DNA of 64,000 nucleotides. Source: Prevotella melaninogenica ATCC 25845. GTDB taxonomy: Bacteria; Bacteroidota; Bacteroidia; Bacteroidales; Bacteroidaceae. The notes beneath the pieces are model-generated. The model was not told the DNA's origin and ran no database searches. It worked only from the letters and a program-made list of their open reading frames with translations. A program made the translations under genes and the position numbers. Positions 16,630 to 26,010 of this stretch are shown here, in pieces; position 1 is the first letter of the stretch, and each line of letters starts with the position of its first letter. The stretch is from positions 687,501-751,500 of the forward strand of contig NC_014370.1 in assembly GCF_000144405.1 (NCBI RefSeq). Direction: 5' to 3'.

Positions 16630-18696
16630 ATGAAAAAGATTATTTCAGATATACTAAAAGGTGGTCTACCATTGCTGTGCCTTGGCATGACTGTTACTTC
16701 ATGTAATGATTTCCTTGATAGAAAACCTCTTGATCAGGTTTCACCAAGCGAATACTTCAAAACTGCAGATCAACTTGGTACATTCACCATCAACTACTAT
16801 ACAAGTATTTTCCCTAATAATAGTGGCTGGTTTGGAGGTGTTGCTACATTTGATAATGGTACAGATAACCAAGCTGCAAGAAGTGGAAACTCAGGAATGT
16901 ACCTACAGGACCAGTGGAAAGTCCCAACAGCAGGAGGTCTTGATGTGTATGCTATCAGAAATGTAGATAAATTCATTAATGAAAGTGAAGCAAAGATTGC
17001 CAAAGGAGAAGTAACTGGTACACCAGAACTCATCAATCAATACATGGGTGAAGCTTACTTCATCAGAGCTATGCTCTACTTTGATAAGTTGAAGACTTAC
17101 GGTGACTTCCCTATCATGCTTGAGGAGTTAAACATTGATAAAGACCTCGTAGAAGCAAGTAAGCGTCAGCCTCGTAACCTTGTTGCACGTCAGATTCTTT
17201 CTGATATGGATAAGGCTATTGATAAGTTGCAGGTGAACTTTGCTAATAAGGTGCGCATCAATAAGAATGCTGCTTTGGCTATGAAGTCAAGAATGGCACT
17301 CTATGAAGCAACCTTCGAGAAGTATCACAGAGGAACTGGTCGTGTGCCAGGTGATGCTAACTGGCCAGGTAAGAACAAGGAGTGGAACAAGAACTTCACT
17401 ATCAATCAGGATGATGAGGTTAATTTCTTCCTTGATCAAGCGATTGATGCAGCTAAGAAGGTGTGTGATGCTGTACCATTGTCAACTCAGAATAACCACG
17501 TAATGAATCCTGGTACTGTTGGTAACTTCAATGGCTGGAATCCATACTATGATATGTTTGCAAGTCCAAACTTGGCAAAGTATCCAGAAGTTCTATTGTG
17601 GAGAGAATTCAATACTGATATCAACGTAGCTCACCTCACATCAAACAAACTGCGTGGTGGCTTGTCTTCAGGTTGGACTCGTGGACTCGTAGAGTCATTC
17701 CTTATGAAGAATGGTTTGCCTATCTATGCTTCTGGTTCAGGCTATCATGGTGATACTACTGTAGACTTAGCTAAGACTGATCGTGATGAGCGTTTGCAGC
17801 TTTTCGTGTTCGGTGAGTCTAATGACCTTGATATTGATCAGAAGAGTATTGATTTAATTAATAAGCAAAGAGTTAAAGAAGGTAAACCTACCATTACTAA
17901 ACTCTTATTCGATGCGGCAACTCTTTTCGCAACAGACCAGGCAAGTAGAGACGTAACTGGCTATCGTCAGCGTAAGTTCTACAACTATGATCCTGCAATG
18001 CAATTGGGTCAGACCTTCTCTGATGTTGATGGTCAGATTATCATCCGTGTTGAGGAAGCTATGCTCAACTATATTGAGGCTTCTTACCTCCGTACAGGTT
18101 CATTGGATGCAACAGCAACAGGTTATTGGACTGCTTTGCGTGCACGTGCTGGTATCACTGCTCCAATCTCAACAACTATTGCTGCAACTGATATGACTAA
18201 GGAGGCTGATGTAAATCGTCCATCATACGACTGGGCAGCATTCTCAGCTGGTCATCCCGTAGATGCAACACTCTATTCTATCCGTCGTGAGCGTCGCAGC
18301 GAGTTTGCTGGTGAGGGTCTTCGTGACGATGACTTGATTCGTTGGGCAGCTTTGGATCAGGTGAAGAACTATCAGATTGAGGGTGTTAACTTCTGGGATC
18401 AGATCTATCAGAATCCTTCTTTCGTTGATAAGAATGGTGTGAGTCTGATTATTGCTGATGGCGATGCTAAGGCTACAATGTCTGCTAAGACACTTTCAAA
18501 GTATGTTCGTCCTTACCAGATTCAGAAGACTAACAACATTCTCTATAATGGTTACACCTTCTATCAGGCACACTACTTGTCTCCATTCTCTTATCAGGAG
18601 ATGCAGCTCTGTTCACCTGATGGTAACGCAGAGAACTCTAACTTGTATCAGAATATCTACTGGCCAGTTGAGGCAAATGGTGAAGCTATCAAGTAA
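16630..18696 (+). CDS. SusD/RagB-type nutrient-binding outer-membrane lipoprotein
   Basis: A 688-residue surface lipoprotein. The lipobox VTSC puts the acylated Cys at residue 25, followed by NDFLDRKPLDQVSPSEYF, a typical SusD start. The N-terminal TPR-like SusD domain (YMGEAYFIRAMLYFDKLKTY) and the C-terminal RagB/SusD domain (EEAMLNYIEASYL, then RRERRSEFAGEGLRDDDLIRW) are both clear. It caps the SusC barrel and captures ligand. It starts 13 bases after SusC and ends before a strong terminator, so the two form a two-gene operon. Confidence 0.95.
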   Translation: MKKIISDILKGGLPLLCLGMTVTSCNDFLDRKPLDQVSPSEYFKTADQLGTFTINYYTSIFPNNSGWFGGVATFDNGTDNQAARSGNSGMYLQDQWKVPTAGGLDVYAIRNVDKFINESEAKIAKGEVTGTPELINQYMGEAYFIRAMLYFDKLKTYGDFPIMLEELNIDKDLVEASKRQPRNLVARQILSDMDKAIDKLQVNFANKVRINKNAALAMKSRMALYEATFEKYHRGTGRVPGDANWPGKNKEWNKNFTINQDDEVNFFLDQAIDAAKKVCDAVPLSTQNNHVMNPGTVGNFNGWNPYYDMFASPNLAKYPEVLLWREFNTDINVAHLTSNKLRGGLSSGWTRGLVESFLMKNGLPIYASGSGYHGDTTVDLAKTDRDERLQLFVFGESNDLDIDQKSIDLINKQRVKEGKPTITKLLFDAATLFATDQASRDVTGYRQRKFYNYDPAMQLGQTFSDVDGQIIIRVEEAMLNYIEASYLRTGSLDATATGYWTALRARAGITAPISTTIAATDMTKEADVNRPSYDWAAFSAGHPVDATLYSIRRERRSEFAGEGLRDDDLIRWAALDQVKNYQIEGVNFWDQIYQNPSFVDKNGVSLIIADGDAKATMSAKTLSKYVRPYQIQKTNNILYNGYTFYQAHYLSPFSYQEMQLCSPDGNAENSNLYQNIYWPVEANGEAIK

Positions 18697-18742
18697 CTTT
18701 ATGCTGAATAAAGTATAATCAAATAGATTACAGATAATGTTT

Positions 18743-18776
18743 GAGGGTGTGTCAAGCGATTGATACACCCTCTTTC
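18743..18776 (+). terminator. terminator of the susCD operon
   Basis: Stem GAGGGTGTGTCA / TGATACACCCTC (one mismatch) with loop AGCGAT, then TTTCT. Confidence 0.85.
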
Positions 18777-18911
18777 TATAGTATGTTGTAAGGAGTTAAT
18801 GCTCAACCCCATGTGTGACGAGTTACAATATATACATGATAAAACTTTCTTGTAAGTTGTTGAAGTCATTTCTTTATAGATGCTTCACTTGTATATGTGA
18901 GAATAAAAGGA

Positions 18912-18919
18912 TATCTTTG
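18912..18919 (+). promoter_or_regulatory. -7 box TATCTTTG of the 144-residue membrane protein
   Basis: A perfect -7 box 57 bases before the ATG. The paralogue at 19688 has the same box at 19644-19651. Confidence 0.65.
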
Positions 18920-18975
18920 CAAGAGATCTTTCTTGTTATTTATACGGTCGGCTTTTCTGGTACAATAAATTAATT

Positions 18976-19410
18976 ATGTTTGCATTTACTATCATTATAC
19001 TAATTTGTATTCTTGCTCTTGGTATATCACTATTAGCGAGTCATTGGAGTAATGGTGCGAAGAGTGGGGAAGCGGTAAAAATAGAAACACTTTACAAAAA
19101 GAACTGGCGCTCCTTTTTTTGGATATCCCTACGTGTGTTGTCGTTTGCTTTGGTTACTGCCTTTCTGTTCTTAACATTATACGCTTCGTATGTAGGTGAA
19201 GATGTAGGCGATTTTTGCATTTGGATTATGATATTTGTTGTTGGAAGTTGGTTTATTTCAATACCTCTTATTATTATTTATATTTGCTCGCTGGTTCAAG
19301 CTATTCGATATCGTGATTATACGAATAAAGTTTTTCTTGGCTGTCATTGTTTCAATGTCCTTCAGCTACTTTGTTTTGTGATTTTTTGGAGTTTACTTAT
19401 TTCTTCTTAA
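18976..19410 (+). CDS. small membrane protein, short paralogue of the next gene
   Basis: A 144-residue protein with four predicted membrane segments (about residues 1-22, 37-65, 75-105 and 120-142). It matches the N-terminal half of the next gene (19688-20659) clearly: both have a FFW.-LR-F-LVT segment, WFISIP..IIYICSLVQ, RYRDYTNKVFLG and HCFN-LQ-LC. It stops where that protein continues into a soluble domain. I do not recognise the family. It has its own promoter, so it may be a functional short version rather than a remnant. Confidence 0.7.
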   Translation: MFAFTIIILICILALGISLLASHWSNGAKSGEAVKIETLYKKNWRSFFWISLRVLSFALVTAFLFLTLYASYVGEDVGDFCIWIMIFVVGSWFISIPLIIIYICSLVQAIRYRDYTNKVFLGCHCFNVLQLLCFVIFWSLLISS

Positions 19411-19436
19411 ACCCGATAGGCAATTCTTTAAATCAA

Positions 19437-19521
19437 TTTTCCTGTCACTGCTGTCATTCTTTGTGGTGAGGTAATAGGCTGTTATTCACTAAGTTTTCTT
19501 TAAATGTTAAAATGACAGCAA
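19437..19521 (+). repeat. dispersed repeat, family B, copy 2
   Basis: Begins TTTTCCTGTCACTGCTGTCA and ends AATGTTAAAATGACAGCAA. It lies 27 bases after the stop codon of the shorter membrane paralogue. Confidence 0.75.
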
Positions 19522-19643
19522 CTTGAAAATAAAAAATCTATGATACCGAGGTATAATAAATGGCTTCTAAGTTAAGTGGGATTTAGCCGTTTTATTAATG
19601 AAAATGTTTTAGTTGTTCTCTTGTAATTTCGAAGATAAATAAA

Positions 19644-19651
19644 TATCTTTG
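19644..19651 (+). promoter_or_regulatory. -7 box TATCTTTG of the 323-residue membrane protein
   Basis: A perfect -7 box 37 bases before the ATG at 19688. Confidence 0.65.
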
Positions 19652-19687
19652 TCCAATAATGTCCTAAAAGTTTAATCAACATACAAT

Positions 19688-20659
19688 ATGATTATTTTTG
19701 CTGTTAACATTTTGCTTTTCTTGATAGTTCTTGGTGTTTGGCTATGGATGGATACCAGGAAGAAAAGTAAGCAAAAGGATGTAGTTGTCGATGCAGAGGG
19801 TTCTTGTAAAAGCTATTATCGTTTCTTCTTCTGGCTGTTTCTACGTTTTTTGATATATGTTCTTGTAACAGTCCTGTTGTTTACAATCATGTTGAGCTTC
19901 TACGAAGATGATTATCCAGAGGATTCGCTCTCCTGGTTAATGATTTTTGCAATACTTGGTTGGTTCATTTCAATACCTATTGTTCTTGTTTATATCTGTT
20001 CTCTTGTACAGTCGGTTTGGTATCGTAATTATGTGAACAATATCTTTCTTGGACTCCATTGCTTTAATATCTTACAGGTGTTGTGTATTGTCGGTTTTGC
20101 TGTTGTTCCACAAGAAGAATGTACTCCTGAGACGATGGAGGCGTCCTACAAGGCTAATCGGCAGAATATAGAGAGACTTATTAAGGTTACAAGAAGTTGG
20201 TTGCCAGACAGTACTGGGTTCTCTGTAGAGTATTCGAAGCATGGAAAACTGACGGATTGGGGCGTATCATCAAAGCAAGAAGTTAATTTCAAAGGTGATG
20301 AGATAGAGTCGAAGAAAGAACAGGAAAGAGAACTACAAAAGATAGGATTAAGTATAGAAAAGCTTGATTCTGTTCGTTTAGCCTTGCAGAAGATGGGTTA
20401 TCGAGGCTTGTCTGTCAGTAGAGGTGGTACTGTAAGTGACTATACAGAAATCGTTTATGGGGTGACTGGAAATAAAGAGTTTGATTATAGAATCTATGAT
20501 AAACCGCTCACAGACTCACTTGCGTATGAGTTAAATCGGCATTATAGCCTTGTTGTCTACAATCGATATGTAGTGTTTAGTTGTGTGGAATCAATTGATT
20601 ATGATTGTCCTTTCCCTGGTAAATATGCCTATTTACAAAAACATACATTGTCAAAGTAG
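19688..20659 (+). CDS. membrane protein with C-terminal soluble domain, paralogue of the previous gene
   Basis: A 323-residue protein. About residues 1-140 carry four membrane segments shared with the 144-residue paralogue upstream. About residues 150-323 are soluble and charged (YKANRQNIERLIKVTRSW, then KQEVNFKGDEIESKKEQE), with a Tyr-rich end. I do not recognise the domain. The tandem arrangement and shared N-terminal half point to a local duplication followed by loss or gain of the soluble part. It may sense or bind something at the membrane, but no function can be assigned. It ends just before a bidirectional terminator. Confidence 0.7.
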   Translation: MIIFAVNILLFLIVLGVWLWMDTRKKSKQKDVVVDAEGSCKSYYRFFFWLFLRFLIYVLVTVLLFTIMLSFYEDDYPEDSLSWLMIFAILGWFISIPIVLVYICSLVQSVWYRNYVNNIFLGLHCFNILQVLCIVGFAVVPQEECTPETMEASYKANRQNIERLIKVTRSWLPDSTGFSVEYSKHGKLTDWGVSSKQEVNFKGDEIESKKEQERELQKIGLSIEKLDSVRLALQKMGYRGLSVSRGGTVSDYTEIVYGVTGNKEFDYRIYDKPLTDSLAYELNRHYSLVVYNRYVVFSCVESIDYDCPFPGKYAYLQKHTLSK

Positions 20660-20707
20660 TGGGGAGTAAAGATGCGTACATGGTTTATAGTGTGTTGTTA
20701 CTTATAG

Positions 20708-20764
20708 AAAAAGCCCTCATCCTTTTACAAAAGCTATAGCTCTGTAGATGGATGAAGGCTTTTT
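20708..20764. terminator. bidirectional terminator between convergent genes
   Basis: Stem AAAAAGCCCTCATCC / GGATGAAGGCTTTTT (one mismatch) with T-runs on both strands. It serves the membrane protein (+) and the TonB receptor (-). Confidence 0.85.
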
Positions 20765-20787
20765 AATTAGGATGTTTTATTAACTCT

Positions 20788-23097
20788 TTAGAACTTGTAA
20801 GTCACTGTAGCTTTTATGCTGCGTGGAGCACCTGGGAAGGAACGGAGCTTGTCATATCCACCCACCCAATAAACTTTGTTCATTGCGTTGTCGAGATTTA
20901 GTTGTACCTGCAGGTTACGGAGACGATAGTAAAGTGCTGCATTGAGGAGTCCATAGCCAGGATAGATAATGGTATTCTCACGTCTTCCAACCTGTCCGTA
21001 ACGCTTTGTTACTGCATTGAAACCCAGACCGAAACCAAAGTTGCGTAGCGCACCTGTCTGAATGATATACTTTGACCAAATGTTGAAAGAGTTACGTGGT
21101 GTATTTGGTCGTTGCATACCATAGTCTTTCTCTGAGTTGGTTGCAGTCTTTGTGATAGCAGCATGGGTGTAGGCATAGTTAGCAACGATACTCCAATTAG
21201 GAAGAATGAAACCTACTACATCAAATTCAATACCCTTTGAAGTTTCTTCTCCCACCTGTTCTAACAACTCAGGGTTGTTTGCATCGTTGGCATTATAGAG
21301 TGTATTGCGTTTCTGAAGATGGAAGAAAGAAAGGGTTGTACTGAGTCGTTTGTCAAACCATTCACCTTTCAAGCCCGCCTCCAACAACTGGCTGTATTCT
21401 GGGTCGAATGGTCCACCGGTGTTAGGGTTACCCTGTACGGATGCACTCTGTGGTTCAAAGCCTTTTACCCATGTACCATACACATTCAGATTCTTGTTGA
21501 TAGCAACGACTGCACCAAGACGTGGAATGAACGCATGCTGTGTAGTACGGCTTTCCTTATTAGTCTTATAATTTAGTACATCGGTGAATATCTCCTGACG
21601 AATACCCAAGAGAAGCTTCACTGGTCCTACTTCCATCTGCTCTTGAAGGTAGATACCATGAGAATACTGCAGGTAAGGAGAGAGTGCTGTTGAGACAAAG
21701 ATATACTTCGAATAGTCACGCTCAATGTTGTTATTATTACTTGTCAAGTCATAGTAAGGCACATTCGTTCGTGGATTACCATCCTTGTCGAGTACGTACT
21801 TAGCAATGTTTGTAGGCTTGAAAGCTGTTGTTGTCGTACCGTCTTTTAGCAAATAGCCTCCTGCAGTCATTGCTGATGAGCCTGCTTGTTGTGCCATTTG
21901 GAAATAGTCATAACCCAAGAGGATACGATGATTAACGGGACCCGTGCTTACGTTATAGTTAAAATAGGTGTTGAAACTATTGTTGCGGAAGTGACGCTGG
22001 CGTATAAGACACTGCATAAGGATGCGTGACGGACTTTGTGTACCATCGGCTAACTTCACATACGCATTAGCCTGATTGTGTTCACGGAGGTCTTCATCAT
22101 AGGAAGAGTTCAGATAGGTAGCATTGAAAGAGAGGTTATCCGTGAACTTATGGGTTACACCAAGCGTAATATTCACGAGGTTCTCCTTAAGATAGTCATT
22201 TGTTGCAGAGAGCGAACGACTAATTGGTACTGAATTGAGGTCACCATCTCCAAAGATAGGCTGACCACGATCGACCTTGCCATTGGTGCGCTGATAAACG
22301 ATGTCGACGTTAAAGCGTGTCCTTTGTGTTGGGAGAAACGAGAAAGATGGTGCAACGATATAGTTTGTATTTTCCTGTAGGTCACGGTAAGAATCAGTAT
22401 GTTCGTAACCGATATTAAGACGATATAGAAGGGTGTTCTTCTTGTCTAATGGTCCCGTAAAATCTCCGTAGGTGTTCAGTGTGTTGAAGCTACCAACGGT
22501 TGTTGATACTGTATTGCGTTGATAAGGTAGTGGTTTCTTAGTTACACGATTAATAACACCACCCGGTGCAGCATTGCCGAAGAGAGCAGAAGCAGGACCT
22601 TTGATGACTTCAACACGCTCGATATTTGCCAATGACTGCTGTTTCCAAAGACTTGTCTGTGCACGCATACCATTGACAAGGTTTCCAGAATTGCGGTTAC
22701 CAGTAGTGCGGAAACCACGGATAGAGAAGTCATTATAGAAGGTATATTGGTTTACACCACTGATATTCTTTACAACCTCATTAACTGTGGTTGCGCCTTG
22801 GTCGCGCACTAACTCCTTTGTTACGTAACCGATAGATTGTGGAATGTCTTTCAAAGGTGTCTCTGTCTTTGTGCCGATGAAAGAGTTGGTATTCTTGTAT
22901 GAACGTTCGTTACGTCCAATTACTTCTACCGTCTGCAACACTTGGTCGTGCAGATAAGGAGTTGAGAACAATGTGTCTTGTGTAAGGCTGTCTGTTGGAA
23001 CTTTACCCACCGTGTTCCCTTGTGCATTTATTGGCAGAACTGCTGAATATAATAAGGTGCCTGTCAATAAAAGATAAGAGTGTAATCTTTTAACCAT
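20788..23097 (-). CDS. TonB-dependent siderophore-type outer-membrane receptor
   Basis: A 769-residue receptor when started at ATG 23097 (MVKRLHSYLLLTGTLL, a normal signal peptide). The open frame runs 24 codons further, but the -7 box at 23139-23146 lies inside that extension. The plug shows TPLKDIPQSIGYVTKELVRD, FYNDFSIRGF and IERVEVIKGPASALFGNAAP, then GGVINRVTKKP. These are typical of ferric-siderophore receptors (FhuA/FoxA class). The barrel ends SIKATVTYKF with the terminal Phe. It presumably takes up ferric siderophores made by other organisms, since no siderophore synthesis gene is nearby. No inner-membrane transporter is adjacent. Confidence 0.92.
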   Translation of the reverse strand: MVKRLHSYLLLTGTLLYSAVLPINAQGNTVGKVPTDSLTQDTLFSTPYLHDQVLQTVEVIGRNERSYKNTNSFIGTKTETPLKDIPQSIGYVTKELVRDQGATTVNEVVKNISGVNQYTFYNDFSIRGFRTTGNRNSGNLVNGMRAQTSLWKQQSLANIERVEVIKGPASALFGNAAPGGVINRVTKKPLPYQRNTVSTTVGSFNTLNTYGDFTGPLDKKNTLLYRLNIGYEHTDSYRDLQENTNYIVAPSFSFLPTQRTRFNVDIVYQRTNGKVDRGQPIFGDGDLNSVPISRSLSATNDYLKENLVNITLGVTHKFTDNLSFNATYLNSSYDEDLREHNQANAYVKLADGTQSPSRILMQCLIRQRHFRNNSFNTYFNYNVSTGPVNHRILLGYDYFQMAQQAGSSAMTAGGYLLKDGTTTTAFKPTNIAKYVLDKDGNPRTNVPYYDLTSNNNNIERDYSKYIFVSTALSPYLQYSHGIYLQEQMEVGPVKLLLGIRQEIFTDVLNYKTNKESRTTQHAFIPRLGAVVAINKNLNVYGTWVKGFEPQSASVQGNPNTGGPFDPEYSQLLEAGLKGEWFDKRLSTTLSFFHLQKRNTLYNANDANNPELLEQVGEETSKGIEFDVVGFILPNWSIVANYAYTHAAITKTATNSEKDYGMQRPNTPRNSFNIWSKYIIQTGALRNFGFGLGFNAVTKRYGQVGRRENTIIYPGYGLLNAALYYRLRNLQVQLNLDNAMNKVYWVGGYDKLRSFPGAPRSIKATVTYKF

Positions 23098-23138
23098 ATT
23101 GATAAATATAATGATCCTGAAATAATTTATAAGCGGTG

Positions 23139-23146
23139 CAAAAGTA
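23139..23146 (-). promoter_or_regulatory. -7 box TACTTTTG that decides the TonB receptor start
   Basis: A consensus TAnnTTTG 42 bases upstream of ATG 23097. It makes the longer start at 23169 impossible for this promoter. Confidence 0.65.
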
Positions 23147-23169
23147 TATATAAAATATGAATACCACAA

Positions 23170-23813
23170 TACCTAAGAGTTGGTATAAATTAGTTTCTGT
23201 TAGGTTATTGAGTGACAATATGTAATAATAAGTCCCTACTTATGTGTTGTGGGAGAGCACTTGTAAAAGTTAGAAAGAATGGTTTAACTTCCGTATCTTT
23301 TCAAATGTAGCGAGAAATAGAATGTTAGTTTACCCTTATGAAAAAGCTGTTAGCTGAAGAGGGGACGCTAAACGGGTAAGTAGAAATTGTAAGGATATTT
23401 CTGTAATTACTCCCTCTTCATTCAGAGAAAAGGCTGTATATGAGGGAAGAAGAGGCCTAACTACGTTCAAGAACATGCTCTTCTTATATGAAGAAGACGC
23501 CCTTCTTGCTGCAAGAGGGACGTCTTCTATGATGCAATCTGTAATATGCTGATTTGTTGTATGTTATGAGCTTGGTTGTTGGAGATGTTATATCCTTTCG
23601 GTGAAGATGTTTTGTACGATGTTATGTAATGATTTTTTATTACTTTACTGGTTCTTTTGAAACATGGAAGATTACCCATTACGTTTCTATGAAGATGTTG
23701 AGCAAAGTAGTAGCTTACGTTCTGTTTCTTAGTGTAACGTCGGCTGGAAAGTTATTAGTCAGACGGTAAGTCGTCTCTTTTCTTTTAACTACGTTACCCA
23801 ACAATAATGTTTT
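23170..23813. other. gene-free region with one long hairpin
   Basis: About 640 bases between the TonB receptor and DUF805 genes (both minus strand). No convincing open frame. A 37-base hairpin (23492-23528) has stem AGAAGACG, CCC, CTTG / CAAG, GGG, CGTCTTCT with small mismatches but no T-run. A minor AGACG/CGTCT stem with pyrimidines after it lies near 23761-23780. Confidence 0.5.
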
Positions 23814-24350
23814 TTACACCTCTGTATTCTGAAGAACATACTTCGGAGACTCACCATACTTGTTTGCTTCTGGCTGACTATCTTGTAGAAGGAAAACCAG
23901 AATTGTAATACCTAAGGCGATGTTTATTAGATAGAAAACGATAGCTAAGATACCTGTTATGCTTGTTATAGCACTAATCAAAACGTTCATTGCGGCCTGA
24001 ATATCTTGTGATCGTATGGCTTCTAAATATGCGCTGAAGTTGAAAGACACAAAGAAAAGTGTACAAGAAATTGTTCCCACACAAGCTTGGGCAGCCCACC
24101 ACCATCCGCTTCTTCCAGTGTCATGTAAACGACGGAACTGCATAGAAATACCTGCAATACTAAGAACAAGTGCTACAAGAGGTCCAACAAAGGGAACTAA
24201 TGATATAACAAAAGCTGCGATGAAGAGGGTAAGAAAGCCCCACCAATACTCAGAACGACGGATGCGTCCATTGAACTGAAAGAATTTCTTGAATGCGTTC
24301 TGTGCTGCTACAGCAAACTCAACTTGTGGTAATTCTTTGTACTGTGACAT
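23814..24350 (-). CDS. DUF805 family membrane protein
   Basis: A 178-residue inner-membrane protein. It contains the DUF805 hallmarks F-x-GRIRRSEYWWG (about residues 24-38) and RRLHDTGRSGWWW (about 73-85), which in this family lie on either side of the first membrane pair. There are about four membrane segments in total, with a short hydrophilic C-terminal tail (SQPEANKYGESPKYVLQN). The function of the family is unknown. It starts 45 bases after the trmD stop codon on the same strand and could be co-transcribed with it. Confidence 0.88.
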   Translation of the reverse strand: MSQYKELPQVEFAVAAQNAFKKFFQFNGRIRRSEYWWGFLTLFIAAFVISLVPFVGPLVALVLSIAGISMQFRRLHDTGRSGWWWAAQACVGTISCTLFFVSFNFSAYLEAIRSQDIQAAMNVLISAITSITGILAIVFYLINIALGITILVFLLQDSQPEANKYGESPKYVLQNTEV

Positions 24351-24394
24351 AATTTAGTATAGTTTTATTTGTTAATCTTAAATGCTCATTTGTC

Positions 24395-25072
24395 TTATTC
24401 TTTCAAGAGATCAGGACGTAATCTTTTGGTTCGTTCCATTGCTTGATCAAACTCCCATTGTCTAATCTTAGCTTCGTTTCCACTGAGTAGAATCTCAGGA
24501 ACATCCCAACCATTATAGCTACGAGGGCGGGTGTAGATAGGTGCTGAGAGCATATCATCCATAAAACAGTCGGAGAGTGCACTCTGTTCGTCACTGATAA
24601 CACCTGGAACCAGTCGTACAACAGCATCAGCAATAATGGCTGCTGGTAGTTCGCCACCTGTTAAAACAAAGTCGCCAACAGATATTTCACGTGTAATAAG
24701 ATGCTCGCGTACACGTTGGTCAACACCTTTATAATGTCCTGCAAGAATAATGAAGTTACCTCCCAATGAGAGGTCATTAGCAATCTTCTGATTAAATAGT
24801 TCGCCATCAGGAGATGTAAAGATAACTTCATCGTACTCCCGCTCTTCCTTCAAAGCAGCGATACATCGATCAATAGGTTCAATCTGCATGACCATACCAG
24901 CTTGTCCACCAAAAGGATAGTCGTCAACACGGCGCCATTTATCCTTTGTGTAGTCACGAAGATTGTGCAGACGAATCTCTGCCAATCCTTTCTTTTCTGC
25001 TCTGGCAAGGATACTTTCGTGTACGAATCCTTCCAGCATCTCTGGTAATACGGTGATGATATCTATTCTCAT
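24395..25072 (-). CDS. trmD: tRNA (guanine37-N1)-methyltransferase
   Basis: A 225-residue SPOUT-class enzyme that adds a methyl group from S-adenosylmethionine to G37 of tRNAs reading CNN codons, preventing frameshifts. The start [16 protein letters not shown] and the knot region [18 protein letters not shown], then RLVPGV, are diagnostic, and [13 protein letters not shown] forms the flexible substrate loop. The C-terminal helical domain ([19 protein letters not shown]) is complete. The promoter box at 25080-25087 lies seven bases before the ATG, so the mRNA has almost no leader. Confidence 0.96.
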   Translation of the reverse strand: MRIDIITVLPEMLEGFVHESILARAEKKGLAEIRLHNLRDYTKDKWRRVDDYPFGGQAGMVMQIEPIDRCIAALKEEREYDEVIFTSPDGELFNQKIANDLSLGGNFIILAGHYKGVDQRVREHLITREISVGDFVLTGGELPAAIIADAVVRLVPGVISDEQSALSDCFMDDMLSAPIYTRPRSYNGWDVPEILLSGNEAKIRQWEFDQAMERTKRLRPDLLKE

Positions 25073-25079
25073 ATAGGCA

Positions 25080-25087
25080 CAAAGTTA
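25080..25087 (-). promoter_or_regulatory. -7 box TAACTTTG of trmD
   Basis: A consensus box only seven bases before the trmD ATG, implying a leaderless or nearly leaderless mRNA. Confidence 0.5.
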
Positions 25088-25129
25088 ACTAATCTTTTGC
25101 TATTACGTTGATAGTTTAGGATTTTTTTG

Positions 25130-25137
25130 TAACTTTG
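25130..25137 (+). promoter_or_regulatory. -7 box TAACTTTG of the DUF5020 gene
   Basis: A consensus box about 33 bases before the ATG at 25171, divergent to the trmD promoter. Confidence 0.65.
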
Positions 25138-25170
25138 CCGTAGATTCTAATATATAAACTAAGAACAGTT

Positions 25171-25917
25171 ATGAAGAGATTCTTTACCCTCGCTATTATG
25201 GTAGCAGCTTTTTGTTGTGCAAATGCACAAGATGTCCAGTTGCATTATGACTTAGGTCATAGTCTTTATAAGAACCTAAGTTCTCGTACGTCAGTAACAA
25301 CAACAGTAGAAATGTTCAAACCTGACACATGGGGTTCTACCTATATGTTTACTGATATTGACTACAAGAGCGATGGTGTGATGGGTGCTTATTGGGAGAT
25401 TTCACGTGAGTTTAATCTTACGAAGAATAAGCAGTGGGCTGCACATATAGAGTATAATGGTGGTTTAGGTTCTGGTAAAACAATGGATAGCTATTATGGT
25501 AACCGTTATCAGCATGCTGTTCTTCTTGGTGGAGCATGGAACTGGGCTTCAAAAGACTTTTCAAAAACGTTCAGTCTTCAGTTGATGTATAAGTATCAGT
25601 TTAAGAATGCTCACACTGGTGCACATCCTTTCAGTGGTTTTCAGTTGACAGAGGTGTGGGGTACAACCTTCGCTAAGGGTCTTTGTACATTCTCTGGATT
25701 CTGTGACCTTTGGTATGATCCAAATGTTAATGGTAAAATGATTCTTCTCTCTGAGCCTCAGTTCTGGTTTAATCTCAATACGCTTAAGGGAATGAAAGAT
25801 GTAAACCTCTCTTTGGGTACTGAGGTTGAGATTAGCAATAACTTCGTTTGGAATGACAAAGGTCAGAATAACCGTTTCTACGCTATCCCTACAGTGGCAG
25901 CTAAATGGACATTCTAA
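25171..25917 (+). CDS. DUF5020 family outer-membrane protein (Tsx-like barrel)
   Basis: A 248-residue protein with a signal peptide (residues 1-19, ending CANA). The mature part is built of alternating beta strands rich in Tyr, Trp and Gly (VQLHYDLGH, GSTYMFTDIDYKSDG, then VAAKWTF at the end with a terminal Phe). This is the form of a 12-strand barrel like the nucleoside channel Tsx, and I recall such Bacteroidota proteins as DUF5020. It likely forms a small outer-membrane channel; the solute is unknown. It is a single gene with promoter and terminator. Confidence 0.8.
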   Translation: MKRFFTLAIMVAAFCCANAQDVQLHYDLGHSLYKNLSSRTSVTTTVEMFKPDTWGSTYMFTDIDYKSDGVMGAYWEISREFNLTKNKQWAAHIEYNGGLGSGKTMDSYYGNRYQHAVLLGGAWNWASKDFSKTFSLQLMYKYQFKNAHTGAHPFSGFQLTEVWGTTFAKGLCTFSGFCDLWYDPNVNGKMILLSEPQFWFNLNTLKGMKDVNLSLGTEVEISNNFVWNDKGQNNRFYAIPTVAAKWTF

Positions 25918-25951
25918 GCAGATAAATAGAACTTAATTATTTTAAGATAAG

Positions 25952-25983
25952 AAAAGGAGGCGATATGTATATCGTCTCCTTTT
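25952..25983 (+). terminator. terminator of the DUF5020 gene, possibly bidirectional
   Basis: Stem AAAAGGAGGCGATA / TATCGTCTCCTTTT with one mismatch. It lies between this gene and the convergent ligase gene. Confidence 0.85.
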
Positions 25984-26010
25984 GCTATGTTTTAGTAAAA
26001 TCTGGTGTTG

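Noticed and set aside
23492..23528. Rho-independent terminator after DUF805
   Set aside because: The stem is good, but it lies almost 300 bases past the stop codon and lacks a T-run on either strand; kept only as a hairpin in the gap description.
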